From Tetragonia tetragonoides (lineage: Eukaryota > Streptophyta > Magnoliopsida > Caryophyllales > Aizoaceae): DNA of 64,000 nt. The notes under the pieces were generated by a model. The model made no database searches. It was not told where the DNA came from and worked only from the letters and a program-made list of their open reading frames with translations. Location: NCBI GenBank assembly GCA_038025085.1, contig CM076151.1, positions 9,553,001-9,617,000 on the forward strand. Reading direction: 5' to 3'. Below, piece by piece: positions 34,101-45,758 of this stretch. A program made the position numbers and the translations under genes. Every line of letters starts with the position of its first letter. The stretch's first letter is position 1.

Positions 34101-34545
34101 CTTTCACTCACCTAAAATCCTCCTCTTTTAGAAGACAAGGATGTTTGCGATAGCAACTCAAAATAGGGTGTTTTGCTCCTAGTGGCAACAATGTTCGCAA
34201 CAGTGCCATTTCCTGTCGAGTCCCAACCTAGGATCTTTTTAGCGCCAACGCCCTTGTTCCCCCATTTACAAAGGTGGCCCACTCCTACCATCCAAGGTTG
34301 TCCCTCCACCGCAGAAGGAGGTTCGATCACCTCCTGCCCCTACAGCTAACAGATCCCTCAATTTAAGCTTGGACTAGCTCCTGAACCAACGCTAGTGAAT
34401 GTCATCCTACGCCTGCCAGCGGATGTAGTGTCATCACTACCAGAACCAGCTACGTTAGACTACGAATTATTTGGCAACACGGTCTCTTCCTATACAAGTG
34501 CTCCTGGCACTGGCAAGAATGGGGCAATCAGACAAAAGATTTCTC
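34101..34545 (+). pseudogene. Third tandem copy of the proline-rich gene, heavily decayed
   Basis: The 5' end matches copy 1 (CAACTCAAAATAGGGTGTTTTGCTCC against CCGAAATAGGGTCGTTTTGC-type sequence) but is frameshifted in the signal peptide. Most of the Pro-rich middle is lost. The end keeps ELFGNTVSSYTSAPGTGKNG, matching EFIGSTVSAYTTAPGTSNNE of copy 1. No intact protein is possible. Confidence 0.72.
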
Positions 34546-35174
34546 TAAGCAATGAAATTCAACTCTACCATGGCAATCAGACCACTAATGGCCACAATAA
34601 TGGAAGGAGAAAAGATAGGTTGGTGGAGTATGCTAAACAGTTGCCCAAACTCGACAAGTACATCTCACTGCTAATTAGTTATAAACCCAATTTACAAGTT
34701 ATATCACAATCCTATGCAACAAAGAGAGCAGCAGGCCAGCAGCAACCTCTTCATTACTATACAATTGGAGCATGCACTAAATTTGTGAGCTACGCCTCGT
34801 GTGTGAATAATATATACGTGTAAATGCATATGTGATTATGTGAAACTAAATATTTTTGCAGTGGCCTGATTTGCTTATTGCAAATCATTAACATGTACAT
34901 CATAAATTCCTTCATGGGCTAGATCAAGCGAGAACTGATCCTTTCTCAAACAACAAAGAGAAAGATTAATATCACAATTTTTTTTTAAATGTTGATGCAA
35001 AGATCTACTTCAGTTGCACATTTGCTGATATCCTAATGCAACATAACAGAAAGAAGGTAGAGAAGTTAACTACTCATCATCCAGCTACCAATCCTCACGA
35101 CCTAAGAAGTGCTGACCTGATTTGAAGAAGTCATGTTGACAACTGAAAGATGCACATCAACCAAGAGAAAATTC
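34546..35174. other. Intergenic DNA between the proline-rich cluster and ICMT 3' end
   Basis: No supported gene. Includes the ICMT 3' UTR near 35175. Confidence 0.5.
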
Positions 35175-35768
35175 TCACTTCACAAATGGTACACCAGAAG
35201 TGACCCTTTGAGCATATTCGTCATATTCGTCCCCAAAAAACTGTCTCAAGAAGAACTCTTCATATGGTATTCGTCCAGAAAAGAACTTCCAAACAACCAA
35301 TGCAAATGCAAGGGTGCAGATAGGATTCAGCAGCATAATCTGAGTGCCAACCGACCAAATGAAAAAACCGCAATAACCCGGATGCCTTACGAATCCATAA
35401 ATGCCATGAGTTATCAGAATGTGATGCTCTTCATGATCGATTTTGATGATATGTGTGAAGGAACGGCCAGCTGTAATGATTGACAATTTGCGTATAATTT
35501 CCCCAATGACAACCATGGCAAGGCCTACGTTGCTTATCCACCAATACTCCTTCAACCCCGGAAAGAAGGTAAGTTCCAGCCAATACTCTAACAGTGAACA
35601 AGCCATTGCAATAACATAATTTTTGCTTATCAAAAGAGACTTGAAATTCACATTTGATCTTCCATGAGCATAGACAGCTAAAACATATTCTGAAGCATGA
35701 AAGAAGACTATGGCTATAACAAACTGAGACAACTGTCTGCAAGCAGTATAGCTGAAGATTGCTGTCAT
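35175..35768 (-). CDS. ICMT: Protein-S-isoprenylcysteine O-methyltransferase (ICMT, STE14 family)
   Basis: Transfers a methyl group from S-adenosylmethionine to the prenylated C-terminal cysteine of CaaX proteins in the ER membrane. In plants this modulates ABA signalling through ROP GTPases and other prenylated proteins. The frame from ATG 35768 gives 197 aa, the same length as Arabidopsis ICMT, so I chose it over an ATG 60 bases upstream (35828) that would add 20 unconserved residues. Four to five membrane segments are visible. The signatures are GRSFTHIIKIDHEEHH, LITHGIYGFVRHPGYCGF, WSVGTQIMLLNP and the C-terminal RIPYEEFFLRQFFGDEYDEY. One coding exon; a 5' UTR intron reaching to about 36580 is possible. 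Confidence 0.93.
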   Translation of the reverse strand: MTAIFSYTACRQLSQFVIAIVFFHASEYVLAVYAHGRSNVNFKSLLISKNYVIAMACSLLEYWLELTFFPGLKEYWWISNVGLAMVVIGEIIRKLSIITAGRSFTHIIKIDHEEHHILITHGIYGFVRHPGYCGFFIWSVGTQIMLLNPICTLAFALVVWKFFSGRIPYEEFFLRQFFGDEYDEYAQRVTSGVPFVK

Positions 35769-35829
35769 TTTCAAGAAAGAAAGCAAACCAACATCCACCA
35801 ACGAAGGACTTCCATCAGCCATACTCATT

Positions 35830-37162
35830 TAGCTAATTCGATGCATAACAGCAATTTTACACTTGTCCCAGGCCAGAATATGTAGGTAGCAATATGATGC
35901 CGATCCCACGACCTGGGCCGTGCATATACCCCAGAACTTCTCTGATCAAAGCATTACCTGGAACGCAAAATAATGACCCTTGTTAAGGTGACCACCTTAT
36001 TAGACCTCAGAAACCCTAGTGTCCTCAAAAATTTAGATACTAAATGCAAGGCATATTGTTGAGACATTCATTCTTTAAGAACATGTAACTAAACTTTTCG
36101 TATTTTCGATACAGTAACCTCCTCACCTTATAAACTTCAACAAAAACTAACTTTAATCCTAAGCAGTTTAACTGAAGTTCAGGAGTCCCAAAAAAAAAAA
36201 AAAGAAAGGTCCAAGCTTTCTCCCCTAAACCCTCAGCAAAAGTGACCCTAGGGCTCCAATAACCTACAGCAGTTATAGATTTAACAAATGCCCTATAAAC
36301 TGCTGATTAACTATAAATTGCCAAAGCTAAGAACTTTGATTATTCAATCCCAAATGGGTGAGAAAACTTGATTTATAGATCAATAGGGTAAATGGGTAAT
36401 CCTAAATTTGCAAAGGTATCATGCTGTTGGAATTAGAAGTTGTTCATCAGACAATATAATTCCTGAATAATTAAAATCGAGAACTATGAAATTGCAAGCA
36501 ACTAATAAAGTATTAAACATTCAAACATGAAAAGTAATAAAATGAAAACACATGAAGAACGATCCATTGAGTAAACGAACCTGTGAAGCGAAGCTTTACT
36601 CCGAGTCAAATTGGCGAGTGCAACCGGGTCTTTTCAAGTCTACCCTTGTACTCGGCTGAGTCGGCTCAGTACTTCTATTTGACGGATAAAATGCTATATT
36701 TGTCTTCAATTATAAAAGGAATTAATAATTCAAATTGGTATTGCCCAAAGATTTGAAATTAGAAATAACCCCAATTATTCGTTAGAACTCAGAAATAATC
36801 TTAACTATTAGGTAGTTTGGATATAGTGAACCAATTCCTAACAATGTTAAATTTTCATGGGTTAAAAGGCAAAGGCCAAATACTATGTGTTTAGTGGGTT
36901 GTGTTTAGTGGGTTGAATTATGATAACCTGATCAAACGAAACGATTGAAAGCTAGCAACCAAACAAAGCCAATAAATGTTGGAGGGGTATAGCAAAAAAG
37001 TAATAAAAAACGACGGGTTTTTTATATGATAATATCCTTGAAGTCTTTAAAACTCTACATAATACATTAGTTGTGAAAATAGCGTCTTATAAATGTTTTT
37101 GTGTTGTTCGTGTGCCAATCGTTTAAATTTACAACAAAAAGAAATTAAAAAAATAGGAACTA
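35830..37162. other. ICMT upstream region
   Basis: Contains the ICMT leader and promoter; 36580-36640 looks like a possible 5' UTR exon. The rest is AT-rich with no gene seen. Confidence 0.45.
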
Positions 37163-38634
37163 TCATGAATCATCTGCTTTTCTAGACTTGTCATAATCAT
37201 GAACAATTTCTTCAATAATGGGGTGTACTATTTCTCCCACGTCATCCAAGTCTTTCTTCACCATGTCAATCTGCAATCCATAATCAACAAAATCAAAGAA
37301 ATTTTCAATAATCCTAATTTTTCCATCCCATAATATCCCAATTCAGTTGTAACATAATTTTATCTTTATCATAAAGGAAGTCAAGACATCCCAAAATACC
37401 ACATATAAAGTTTTGATACATGAGACTAGGAAAAATAAGTCATAGGTTCGAATCCCGCAATCCCCATTGTAAGATGTAACTTGACCTTTGCACTTCATGT
37501 GAACCGAGAAAAGATAATTTAGTACTTGTACTTGCAAGTTACAACAATACCTTATATAGTATTTCTTCAGCAATGTGGGCATCTTTAGCTGCCTCTTTTG
37601 ATACATGTTCAACAATCAAAGCTGCTTCCTTAATTTTGTTATCATCAGGAAGATTATCAGCTAGCTCTTCTGATACCTTCTCCACCATTGTCGCCACCTT
37701 TTCGACGACTTCTGCCACTTGCTCCACCTCTTTCATCGCCATTTCTGCTTCACCTGGCGAAACCAAATAGTCGAAGAAATATTTCATCATCAATTAATCA
37801 TACATACATATAGTCTATAGAAAAGAAAATTTTAAAAAAATTTGATCACCTATTCTTAATTTTGAGACATAGTTGATTTTAAACTATAGGATAAAATAAG
37901 TGGTACCTCCTATTTTCAGTAGAGTTGCCCATTTTGGTGTCCACAATGCTAGAAGCAGGGAAAATACAGAGCCCAAAGCCAATTTTGCCCTGCACATATA
38001 TGTGTAAACTGTAAATTATAAAGGATGGTGAAGTTACATATTACTACATATGATAAAAGGGAAAATCCCCTGCTCATACATCATAATGAAAGGTAGAATT
38101 TGTTTATATAACATTAGTAAGGGCTACAACCATCCGTTTAAAGTTTTGGTTGAGTTGTTTCCTATACAGTTTACATTAAAAGATACATACGAATACCATT
38201 TCGAAAAGCGGCCAGCCTGTCGTGGCCGAGGCCTTGATGGAGGTTTAGGTAACAGTGTTGGCGTTGGTTTCTCATCATTTCCCCTGCATTATATGAAATC
38301 TTATTATAAGAGACATATTAGTAATTTAGCGACCGTCCATGACAGTTAATAGCTACCAAGAACTCTTTTGTTTTTTTCACTAGGAGCCCCTTCTCTCGAG
38401 GGAACAGCTAGCAAGAACTTACATTTCATTACGTGAAGCAGCACGAAGAAACCCCACACCAGCCAACTGAGTCATTGGCCACCACCCATCATTTCCAATT
38501 CTCGGCCTAGAAGCACCACCTAATGCGTTAGATTCATGACTTGCAACATTCACCATTGTATCACTGCTCGTTTTCGATCTGCTGTAAAGCCGAATAAGCT
38601 CAACGACACCACGCATTTTGTTCATCCTTGACAT
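37163..38634 (-). CDS. Uncharacterised plant protein with one membrane segment and a helical acidic C-terminal half
   Basis: Five exons join in phase: 38634-38423, 38283-38197, 37989-37907, 37753-37551, 37270-37163, for 231 codons (230 aa). The N-terminus (MSRMNKMRGVVELIRLYSRS) is basic and hydroxylated like an organelle-targeting peptide. A motif WWPMTQLAGVGFLRAASRNE follows, then a Pro/Arg-rich linker (PTPTLLPKPPSRPRPRQAGR) and one hydrophobic helix (LALGSVFSLLLALWTPKW). A long amphipathic helix then has Val/Glu/Lys heptads (MKEVEQVAEVVEKVATMVEK). The end is DLDDVGEIVHPIIEEIVHDY. The consistent splice phases strongly support a real gene. I do not recognise the family or function. A longer N-terminus from 38823 is possible but less likely. 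Confidence 0.75.
37425..37520 (+). mobile_element. Possible SINE fragment with a polymerase III B-box
   Basis: The motif GGTTCGAATCCC at about 37445 is a consensus tRNA-type B box, within the last intron of the uncharacterised gene. No clear A box, tail or target duplication was found, so this is a weak call. Confidence 0.35.
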
Positions 38635-38829
38635 GATTCTTCTTCTTCTTGCTTCCAATTTCTTGCACTTGAAGATTAAAAATGTCACAAGATCAGTTTG
38701 ATTTATAAAGTTGGAGGATCCGACCGTTACTTTCTTTTTCAGTGGCCTACTTATATTAGCGTGTTGCACATACACAAGTAATGTGAGTATTAGTAAGCGG
38801 ATGGTGGATATTATGTGGAACAAAGCCTA

Positions 38830-39585
38830 ATTTATGGTATTTTTGGTTGCTTATAAGCTATGCTCTTTAGTTGTAACTTCATATAGCAAAAACCAGGGCT
38901 TTTCTCCTTAGTTATGTTACCTTGCAAGTCATATCTTCCTTATCTAGCTAGTTCACAACTGCCTTTTACGTTTTGGTTTTGGGTATGTTTCAACTTAGTT
39001 TTTTTAATTATAAAGCCTTACTCTTTCTTGCTAGCTGCTATCCCACACGGCAAATTGTCTTGTTTGTGCGTCGGGACTACTTGACTTTTTTCTTTTTTTA
39101 ATAGGTAAGGAAGTCAGGGTCTTAGGCACATAACATAGGGGAGAAGGTGACCTTAAGATTCATAACAACAAATATCACCCTTAAAATTTGAGAGTAATGA
39201 GTCTAGAACCTCTAATACTGAAAACCGGAGGGATAAGAGCTCTACCACTTAAACTCCCACTTTTTATTTCATTGGCTACTCGATAAGGTCTCTTCTCCGG
39301 CGCTTATTGTTACAATTACTTCTTTTTCTGAGCACTATAAAAATCGATAAAATTAAAAGAAAAAAAATACTTACTCGTATTTTTCTTCTTCTTTAACAGT
39401 AATAGTTATGAAGCCTATGTGATGCACGGATTCAGCTTATGTCTTCTAATTTTCGTTTTGGAGGGGACTACTCTCTGTTCTACGAAGTGTCTTGTTTCTT
39501 TCACCCTCGTCTAACTCCCTTCAACCTTCCAATGAACAGCATGTCTTGTGTGAACTTAGTCTACTGTTGACCAACTAAATTAGAG
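38830..39585. other. Intergenic DNA with a possible SINE
   Basis: No gene. The stretch 39085-39265 on the minus strand has GTTTAAGTGGTAGAGC (A-box-like), then GGTTCTAGACTC (B-box-like) and a poly-A-rich end. This suggests an old tRNA-derived SINE; a target duplication was not established. Confidence 0.4.
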
Positions 39586-40500
39586 GGGTGGCTACAAAGT
39601 GAAATAGAGGGTGACTCCACTATTGGAGGGGTGAATCCAAATGAAGTATGGGGTGGCTCCACTGTAAGAGTAGTGACGCCAAGTATAAATTTTAGGGGTG
39701 ACGTCAGGTGAAGTAGGGGGTGGCTCCACTATTAGAGAGGTGACGCCAAGTATAAATTTTAGGGGTGGCAGGTGAAATATGGGTGGCTTCACTATTAGAG
39801 GGGTGACGCCAAGTATAAATTTGAGGGGTGACTCTAGGTGAAGTAGGGGGGTGGCTCTAGGGATGGCAATGGGGCGGGGCGATATTGGAAATAGGTAGAT
39901 CCATCCCCATATCCACCTGGATATTTCGATTCCGCCACCCGCCCCATTTCCGCCACGAGTTGGAGATCCCAAATCCACCCCGCCCCACTTACCCGGCAGG
40001 TATCCACCTCCGCTCCATTTATCGAGAGGGTATCCATATTCGCTTTATATACGCCCAAAAAGAAACGAAGCCCACATCTGAATCTACATCAAATTCACTC
40101 AAGATAATTTGCAAAGAAAAATTTTTGAGCTTTTTGATAAGCAATAGTAGTAGACAATTTTATATATTTGGTAAAATAAGATTTTATATATTTATATTTT
40201 ACATTTTTTATTTTTATGTGGGTATGAGGCGGGGCGGGTAAGCGGGTATAAGGTGAGGCGGGGCTCTAACGGGTATCTACTGGGGGAAGAAGGCAAACCA
40301 CCTCCGCCCTATCCCCACCTAGCACTACCCCATCCCCGCCCCAATTGGGGCGGATGCAGGGCGGTACCCACTTGTATCCGCCCCACTACCATCCCTAGGC
40401 GGCTCCACTAATAAAGGGGTGGCTCCATGTAAAGTAGGAGATGTCTTCAGGTAAAATATAGAGTGATTCCACTATTAGAGAGGTAACTCGAGGTAAAGTA
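39586..40500. repeat. Minisatellite, about 62-bp unit, split by a hAT MITE
   Basis: Repeated phrases GTGGCTCCACTATTAGAGGG and GTGACGCCAAGTATAAATTT recur about four times from 39586 to 39857, and two partial units follow at 40398-40500. Units differ by point changes and small gaps. The array is interrupted by the element 39858-40397. Confidence 0.82.
39858..40397. mobile_element. hAT-type MITE inside the minisatellite
   Basis: A 540-bp insert begins TAGGGATGGCAATGGGGCGG and ends with the complement of TAGGGATGGTAGTGGGGCGG. It is flanked by an 8-bp duplication, GGTGGCTC (39850-39857) and GGCGGCTC (40398-40405), with one mismatch. The 8-bp duplication and the GGGATGGCAA-type terminus are typical of hAT non-autonomous elements. 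It has no coding capacity. Confidence 0.85.
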
Positions 40501-40505
40501 TTGAT

Positions 40506-42554
40506 CCCATAAACTAAGTCTACAAAAAATTTTGTATCCAATGAACCAGTGGTTTTTCTACCCATTCTGATCCGTGTGCCATCCTATTTTATGCCCAATA
40601 GGTGTAGCCCATTAACTACAGCCCACGTAGTAATGCTAAAGCTATATAGGCTTGTTGAATTCTACAAGCACGGGCATGGCCCACATAAAATGTAATAGGT
40701 ACCAATCCGTCACTAGGTATAAAAATTTGTGTGGACTTAGTCCATGGTGGATCAATGATCTAAATCTTTGTAATACTGCATGTTCATATTTTTAAATATT
40801 TTCACTAGTGTTTTTAGTCCATGATGGACTAAAATGCGCATTAAAAACACCAATTTTGTAATTTGGCCCAAATTTTATTTTATTTTTTTCGGAATTGAAG
40901 GCCCAAAATAAATAGTAATACCATGCTAAGCTAATACCCTGAATTAGTAACGAATGGAGGTTGTGTATTTATTTATTTATTTCGATTAAAGGGATCAGAG
41001 AAATTTTCATTATTCATCGAATGTCATATAGTATATACTTACAATGATAAATTCCCCTAAACAAGTACAAATCTAAAACTAGAACATGAAAATCAGAATA
41101 TGTTTTCCAATATCAATAATGTACTTAGCTTATAGCGATATAACTTGAAAAGTGTTTTGCTTATCCTTAAAAAATTGAGGGATTGTTAATATACATCATT
41201 TTCACACCATACACCCAAACAGAGAGAAACAGAGACGATCAATATTCTATAGTGCTTTCAACTGCCGACTTCATCATCATCAAGATCATGCCATAGCATA
41301 TATAGTCATATGAAGAGAGACAAAAATCACTAACTGAATGCCTAAGCATGCAGAAAACCATTTAATTTAAATCTCCAAGCCTAACTACTATACTACTCTA
41401 GTATTGTGTGATATTTGATGAGTAGGATATGTGGAAAAGACATACTATAACGTCAATTTGTATTAGTATGACTAAAATAAAGGGACAACTAGCCGTGTTG
41501 CATTATTATTATGATTTTATAATAAAATCTTTCATTTCATCAAGATAATTTCTTCATTTGTCTTGTCATTTTGACATGATGATGTCTTATGCCACTTATT
41601 AATTTTTGCTAATGTTGATACTTTTTGGTGTAAACTTTACTTGTACTAGTGTGTGATTCTTTTCCACCTTTGTTTAGAAATACAATGTCTTATATCATAC
41701 GGACTATTTTAGAATGTTCTTTTTAATTGAACAGAATAGTAGAAGAAATTTGTAAGGAAAAAAAAGAGATTATTGAACTAAAGTGGCTAACTGACTGAAT
41801 AAGGGGAAAAGAACACATATATCTATCAGTGAAAACTTTTACACATACCTCATACTTGTTTTATGATCATAAAAAGATAAGTTTGTATATTAGGGATTAG
41901 TTAACATGTCATGTCTAATTGTATACTTATTTGGCTCCATCGCCCTCAAAAAGATGATCAAAATTGAAAATAATATGAAAATTGAAAGCTTAAGGAAGTA
42001 TTATTTTTAGAAATTATTTGATATATTGTGAGCTTGTGACGGTAACCGCTCCCCAGGAAATCTTTGTGAGGATGTCGTCACCATTGTCGTCTGTCGATTG
42101 GTGCTGATCTCATTTTAAATTGCTGATATTTGTTTATAGCCATGCCATGACTATCAACTTGTGAATTTTCATCACCGTTTTTTTAATCTTTGTCGGTTTA
42201 ATTCGTTGTTAATTGCCCCTTTTGTTACGTACGTGATTTTATTGCAAAAATTAATTAGGTAACTATGATGTACATGCCGAAAGCTGTACTAGTATTAACT
42301 ATCGAAGTACATCAAGAAGTCAAGAATTTTTTTTTTTAAGGGTATCACCAAAGAACAACTTAGCCCTATTTTATTCTGTTCGATTCGTTTTATTCCGTTT
42401 CACGTTCTATACTTTATTTTGTCTTATATTTTGATTTAGTTGGTTTCAACATATGATATTGAATCTGTTGACCAAGAGGTCTTGTGTTCGAACCACATTC
42501 CATTAACTCAACGAGCATTCGTATAAGGAGGCGTTTTAAAGAATATAACACTAA
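40506..42554. other. 2 kb intergenic region left of the Helitron
   Basis: No gene supported. At about 42359-42428 there is a decayed piece with TTCTGTTCGATTCGTTTTAT, like the complement of the pentamer-rich Tourist MITEs. At about 42470-42545 there is a SINE-like stretch with GTGTTCGAACCAC (B-box-like) directly next to the Helitron end. Confidence 0.5.
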
Positions 42555-44630
42555 CTAGTTACATTCCCCGTGCGATGCACGAAATATTTTATTAAATTAT
42601 ATTTAAAAATCACCATGTATTCACTATACACGCTTAAAATTAAGGTTGAAAATTTTAGACAAAAAACTTTGAATAGAAGAGTACAGGATAAAAATCGAAT
42701 GCTCAACATACATCCTAAAAGTACACCTCTAATCGCATCATTTGACTTGGCCGAATTTGATCAACCCAAAGACGAAGGCGGTCTTGGCCTTCGATCAGCA
42801 CGTCAATCAAATTCAGCTTTTCTTACTAAGCTGGGTTGGCACATTCTTGCTGAACCTCAATCTCTGTGGGCTCAGGTTCTTCGCATGAAATACTGCCATG
42901 GACGCTGTGATGTTGACATTTTCGAAGCACGGAGTAACGCTTCAAACACGTGGCGAGGTATTGCAGCGAACTCAAGCTTGCTACGTGAAGGCAATAGAAC
43001 TTCAGTTGGGAATGGAAAGAAAACTCTTTTTTGGTTCCATAATTGGGTCACACCTCAACCACTAGCAACTCTTGCTGTTCATGACATCCCTCTGGAACTC
43101 CAGGATCACACTATTGATGATATGTGGTCTACTGAGCATGGATGGAACTGGGAAGCGTTTGCGGAATTTCTCCCACCCGAGACCTTGCGTCTGCTAGAAT
43201 CATTTGAGGTAATTCCTGGAGACGAGTCACATGATACCTTGTTCTGGAATGGGTCTCCATCTGGTGGTTTTTCTTTCAAGACAGCTATGCAATTAATAAG
43301 GAAAAACTCTATACCCCATAATTTCCAACATTGGAAGAAGGTTTGGAGCTTACGCATACCCCAACGAGCCAAAATGTTTTTATCGCTTGCCTTGCATGAT
43401 AGGGTCCTCACGAATGACAGCAGGGTACGGCGAGGACTCGCAGAGGATCCGCATTGTACTTTGTGTTTGGATCATGATGAAACTATTTTACATATTCTCA
43501 AAGATTGTCAAGCTGCAAAATTTATATGGACTGGTTTGGGGGTACCTGCAAATAATGTTAATTTCTATGGAAAGAACATGGCTGAATGGGTTGAGTGGAA
43601 TATTATTGCTAGACAGGGAGGAAATGACGAGAAGTGGAACCAGTATTTTTCCCTTGCCGTATGGTGGTTATGGAAATGGCGCAATGATCGTATATTTGAG
43701 CATGGAGCACATATTCCCCTGAATCCTATCTCCTTTCTTGACTTGAGGTGGAAGGAGCTTCAAAAAGCATTTGAAAGAGAAGAAAACTTGCTGTTAAAAA
43801 AGACAACAACCCGTGAGGAAGTCTGTATTTGGTGGTTTCCACCTCCAGCGGGTTGGGTGCTACTTAACACAGATGGTGCATCGAAGGGAAATCCGGGTGC
43901 GGCTGGTGGCGGCGGCCTTTTGCATGATGACACAGGTCGGATGATAATGGCATTTTCTAGCCGTTTGGGTGTTTGTTCTTCCTTCAAAGCTGAGCTTCTA
44001 GCACTTCACCGAGGCTTGTTGATGGCTTGGGGAGCAGGATACAGGAAAGTACAGGTAAGAGTTGACTCTATGTTGGTAGCCTTGGCAATCAAGGGTGATC
44101 CACCAAAACATCACCCTTACCTGCACCCTGTCACGCAAATACGACGCCTTGTGGAGCAACCAGAATGGGATGTGAAGATTAATCACTGTTATAGGGAAGC
44201 TAATTTTGCCGCGGACTGGCTGGCAAATACGGGGGTGAACCAGGATATTCCCATTCATACATGGAACACACCCCCTCCTCCTCTCTTTCAAATTTTACTT
44301 GAAGATCTTCAAGGCGTTGCTCGTCCTCGTATGATTAGAATTTCGTAGTTTTGGTTTAATTTGTGTTTTTTGTTTTAGGGGCTGTGTCCCCACATTCTCA
44401 CCAAAAAAAAATATTCTCCAAAGTTATTGGAAGAGACACACAATAATTAAGCAATGGTCAAACTAATTAAAGTTAGCAACATACATTGAACTAAGTAGGC
44501 ATGCATTAATTATTACGGTGACATGGATGACACTTGGCAAATGATGGTGAAATGAAAAATTACATGGATGCCTACGTGTCCATCTAGCAACTATGCAAAT
44601 TCACTTTTATATATATATATAATAGATAGA
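42555..44630 (-). mobile_element. Helitron (minus strand) carrying a LINE fragment
   Basis: The minus-strand 3' end has hairpin CGTGCATCGCACG, about 11 bases, then CTAG before a host T (complement of 42555-42575). The 5' end reads TCTATCTATTATATATATAT then AAAAGTGAATTTGC, preceded by a host A. TC...hairpin...CTAG inserted between A and T is the Helitron rule. The same 3' end and a similar 5' end occur in the element at 51055-51596, confirming a family. No Rep/helicase gene is present, so it is non-autonomous. Most of its interior is a LINE. Confidence 0.8.
42735..44348 (+). pseudogene. 5'-truncated L1-type LINE: zf-RVT and RNase H region of a reverse transcriptase
   Basis: An open frame runs from 42570 to the stop at 44346-44348 (592 codons). 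LINE homology begins near FDQPKDEGGLGLRSARQSNS and continues through the post-RT region (WRGIAANSSLLREGNRTSVG, VGNGKKTLFWFHNW) and the zinc-binding zf-RVT part (CTLCLDHDETILHILKDCQA). A complete RNase H follows with NTDGASKGNPG, SFKAELLALHRGL, VRVDSMLVALA and YREANFAADWLA, where the four acidic catalytic residues are visible. Endonuclease and RT domains are missing, so it is not autonomous. The 3' UTR ends with an A run at 44402-44410. The long frame free of stops implies recent insertion. Confidence 0.88.
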
Positions 44631-44999
44631 TTAGGCCTTCATCGTTAAGTTTAATTTTGGTTCCGACCTACGAATCAACATTGTAGTTTGTCTTACATAC
44701 ATTTACTAACAAAAAAAAAAACAACAATTAGTTTTTTAGGTGACTCAATAATTTATGAAAATTTTTAGTCAATTACTACTACACGTTTTTTTATTTTATT
44801 TCCACTGTAAGATCTGGGCCCACTTGGTAAGTAGTAAGCCGCCATTTTCACTTTACCGTCCAGGTCAATCGTCAACCCCAACTAAACAAGGCGAAAACAT
44901 TTCACCCTTCCTATCCCTCCTCCTTTACAAATTCTCCCCGTCCCCAAACATTTCCCAACTCCCTCACTTCCCACTCTCTCTCTCCTCATTTTCTCTCTC
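44631..44999. promoter_or_regulatory. Upstream region and leader of the ATL gene
   Basis: 370 bp between the Helitron and the ATL start. The last 130 bp are C/T-rich (CCCAACTCCCTCACTTCCCA, then CTCTCTCTCC), typical of a plant leader. The promoter must be short or extend into the Helitron. Confidence 0.45.
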
Positions 45000-45758
45000 A
45001 TGGCCTCTCTTCACAGGAAACTAATCAACCAAAACGACACAAACACAACCGAAACGACAGTCAAAAAATGCCTCTACTACTGTAACCTTCCCAAAAACGA
45101 CACAACAACAGGATTTTGCCCTTCACCCTGTTTGGCAATCTGCCCATCAATCTGCCACTTTTCTCTCTCCTCCCTCATTTCACCCCCTTTCCCTTCCCCT
45201 CAACCAAACACTCCTCACGATCTCTCCCCTCTCTTAATCTCCATGCTCATTGTCTTGGCCTCAATTTTCCTCTTAATCATTTTCTATATCCTCTACACTA
45301 AACTCTATTTCCACTATTACAACCACCAAACAAGGCCTAACACAAGAAATAGCAATAACAATAACAATAATCCCCTAGATGAAGAACACGGTCCTACCGT
45401 GGTCTCCCACCCAATCTGGTACATCCCCACCGTCGGATTAAATCCAACGGTGATCAACGCAATTGCCATCCACAAGTACGAGAAGAGAGAGAAAATCCAC
45501 GTGGAGGGCAGTGATTGCGTGGTTTGTTTAGGGGAATTTCAAGAAGGAGATGAATTAAGAGTTTTGCCAAAATGTAACCATGCGTTTCATATTCCATGTA
45601 TTGATACATGGCTTAAATCGCACATTAATTGCCCACTTTGTAGGGCCCCAGTTGTGATTCTCTCTCTTGATCAGACGGCTGAGAATTCATCATCATCACC
45701 ATCATCATCATCAAGTTGTAGGGTCTACTACTGTGCGCGTGGGTGTAGAGGATTGTAA
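45000..45758 (+). CDS. ATL-type RING-H2 E3 ubiquitin ligase, probably frameshifted near its C-terminus
   Basis: Intronless, as usual for ATL genes. The frame gives 252 aa. One transmembrane segment ([20 protein letters not shown]) is followed by a basic region and Asn run. The ATL GLD-like motif is [13 protein letters not shown]. The RING-H2 domain [20 protein letters not shown], then [14 protein letters not shown] and NCPLC, has all eight ligands and the Pro before the last Cys pair spacing. After a Ser run the frame ends [10 protein letters not shown] at 45758. The alternative frame from about 45710 to the stop at 46041 carries [20 protein letters not shown] and RSASMGDYC, which look like a genuine ATL C-terminus. 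A one- or two-base indel in the CAT/TCA repeat near 45690-45720 is the likely cause. The RING core remains intact. Confidence 0.85.
   Translation: MASLHRKLINQNDTNTTETTVKKCLYYCNLPKNDTTTGFCPSPCLAICPSICHFSLSSLISPPFPSPQPNTPHDLSPLLISMLIVLASIFLLIIFYILYTKLYFHYYNHQTRPNTRNSNNNNNNPLDEEHGPTVVSHPIWYIPTVGLNPTVINAIAIHKYEKREKIHVEGSDCVVCLGEFQEGDELRVLPKCNHAFHIPCIDTWLKSHINCPLCRAPVVILSLDQTAENSSSSPSSSSSCRVYYCARGCRGL

Noticed and set aside
34395..34823. 142-codon plus-strand frame as a functional gene
   Set aside because: Its first part is the decayed third proline-rich copy and the rest has no family resemblance or signal peptide.
37440..37455. tRNA gene at the GGTTCGAATCCC motif
   Set aside because: Only the T-arm/B-box motif is present; no acceptor stem or anticodon arm could be folded.
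38635..38823. Longer N-terminus for the uncharacterised protein
   Set aside because: The added residues are hydrophobic with no targeting logic, and the ATG at 38634 starts a plausible targeting peptide.
42570..42734. N-terminal 55 codons of the LINE frame as LINE protein
   Set aside because: This part is Helitron sequence that happens to be open; LINE homology starts only near 42735.
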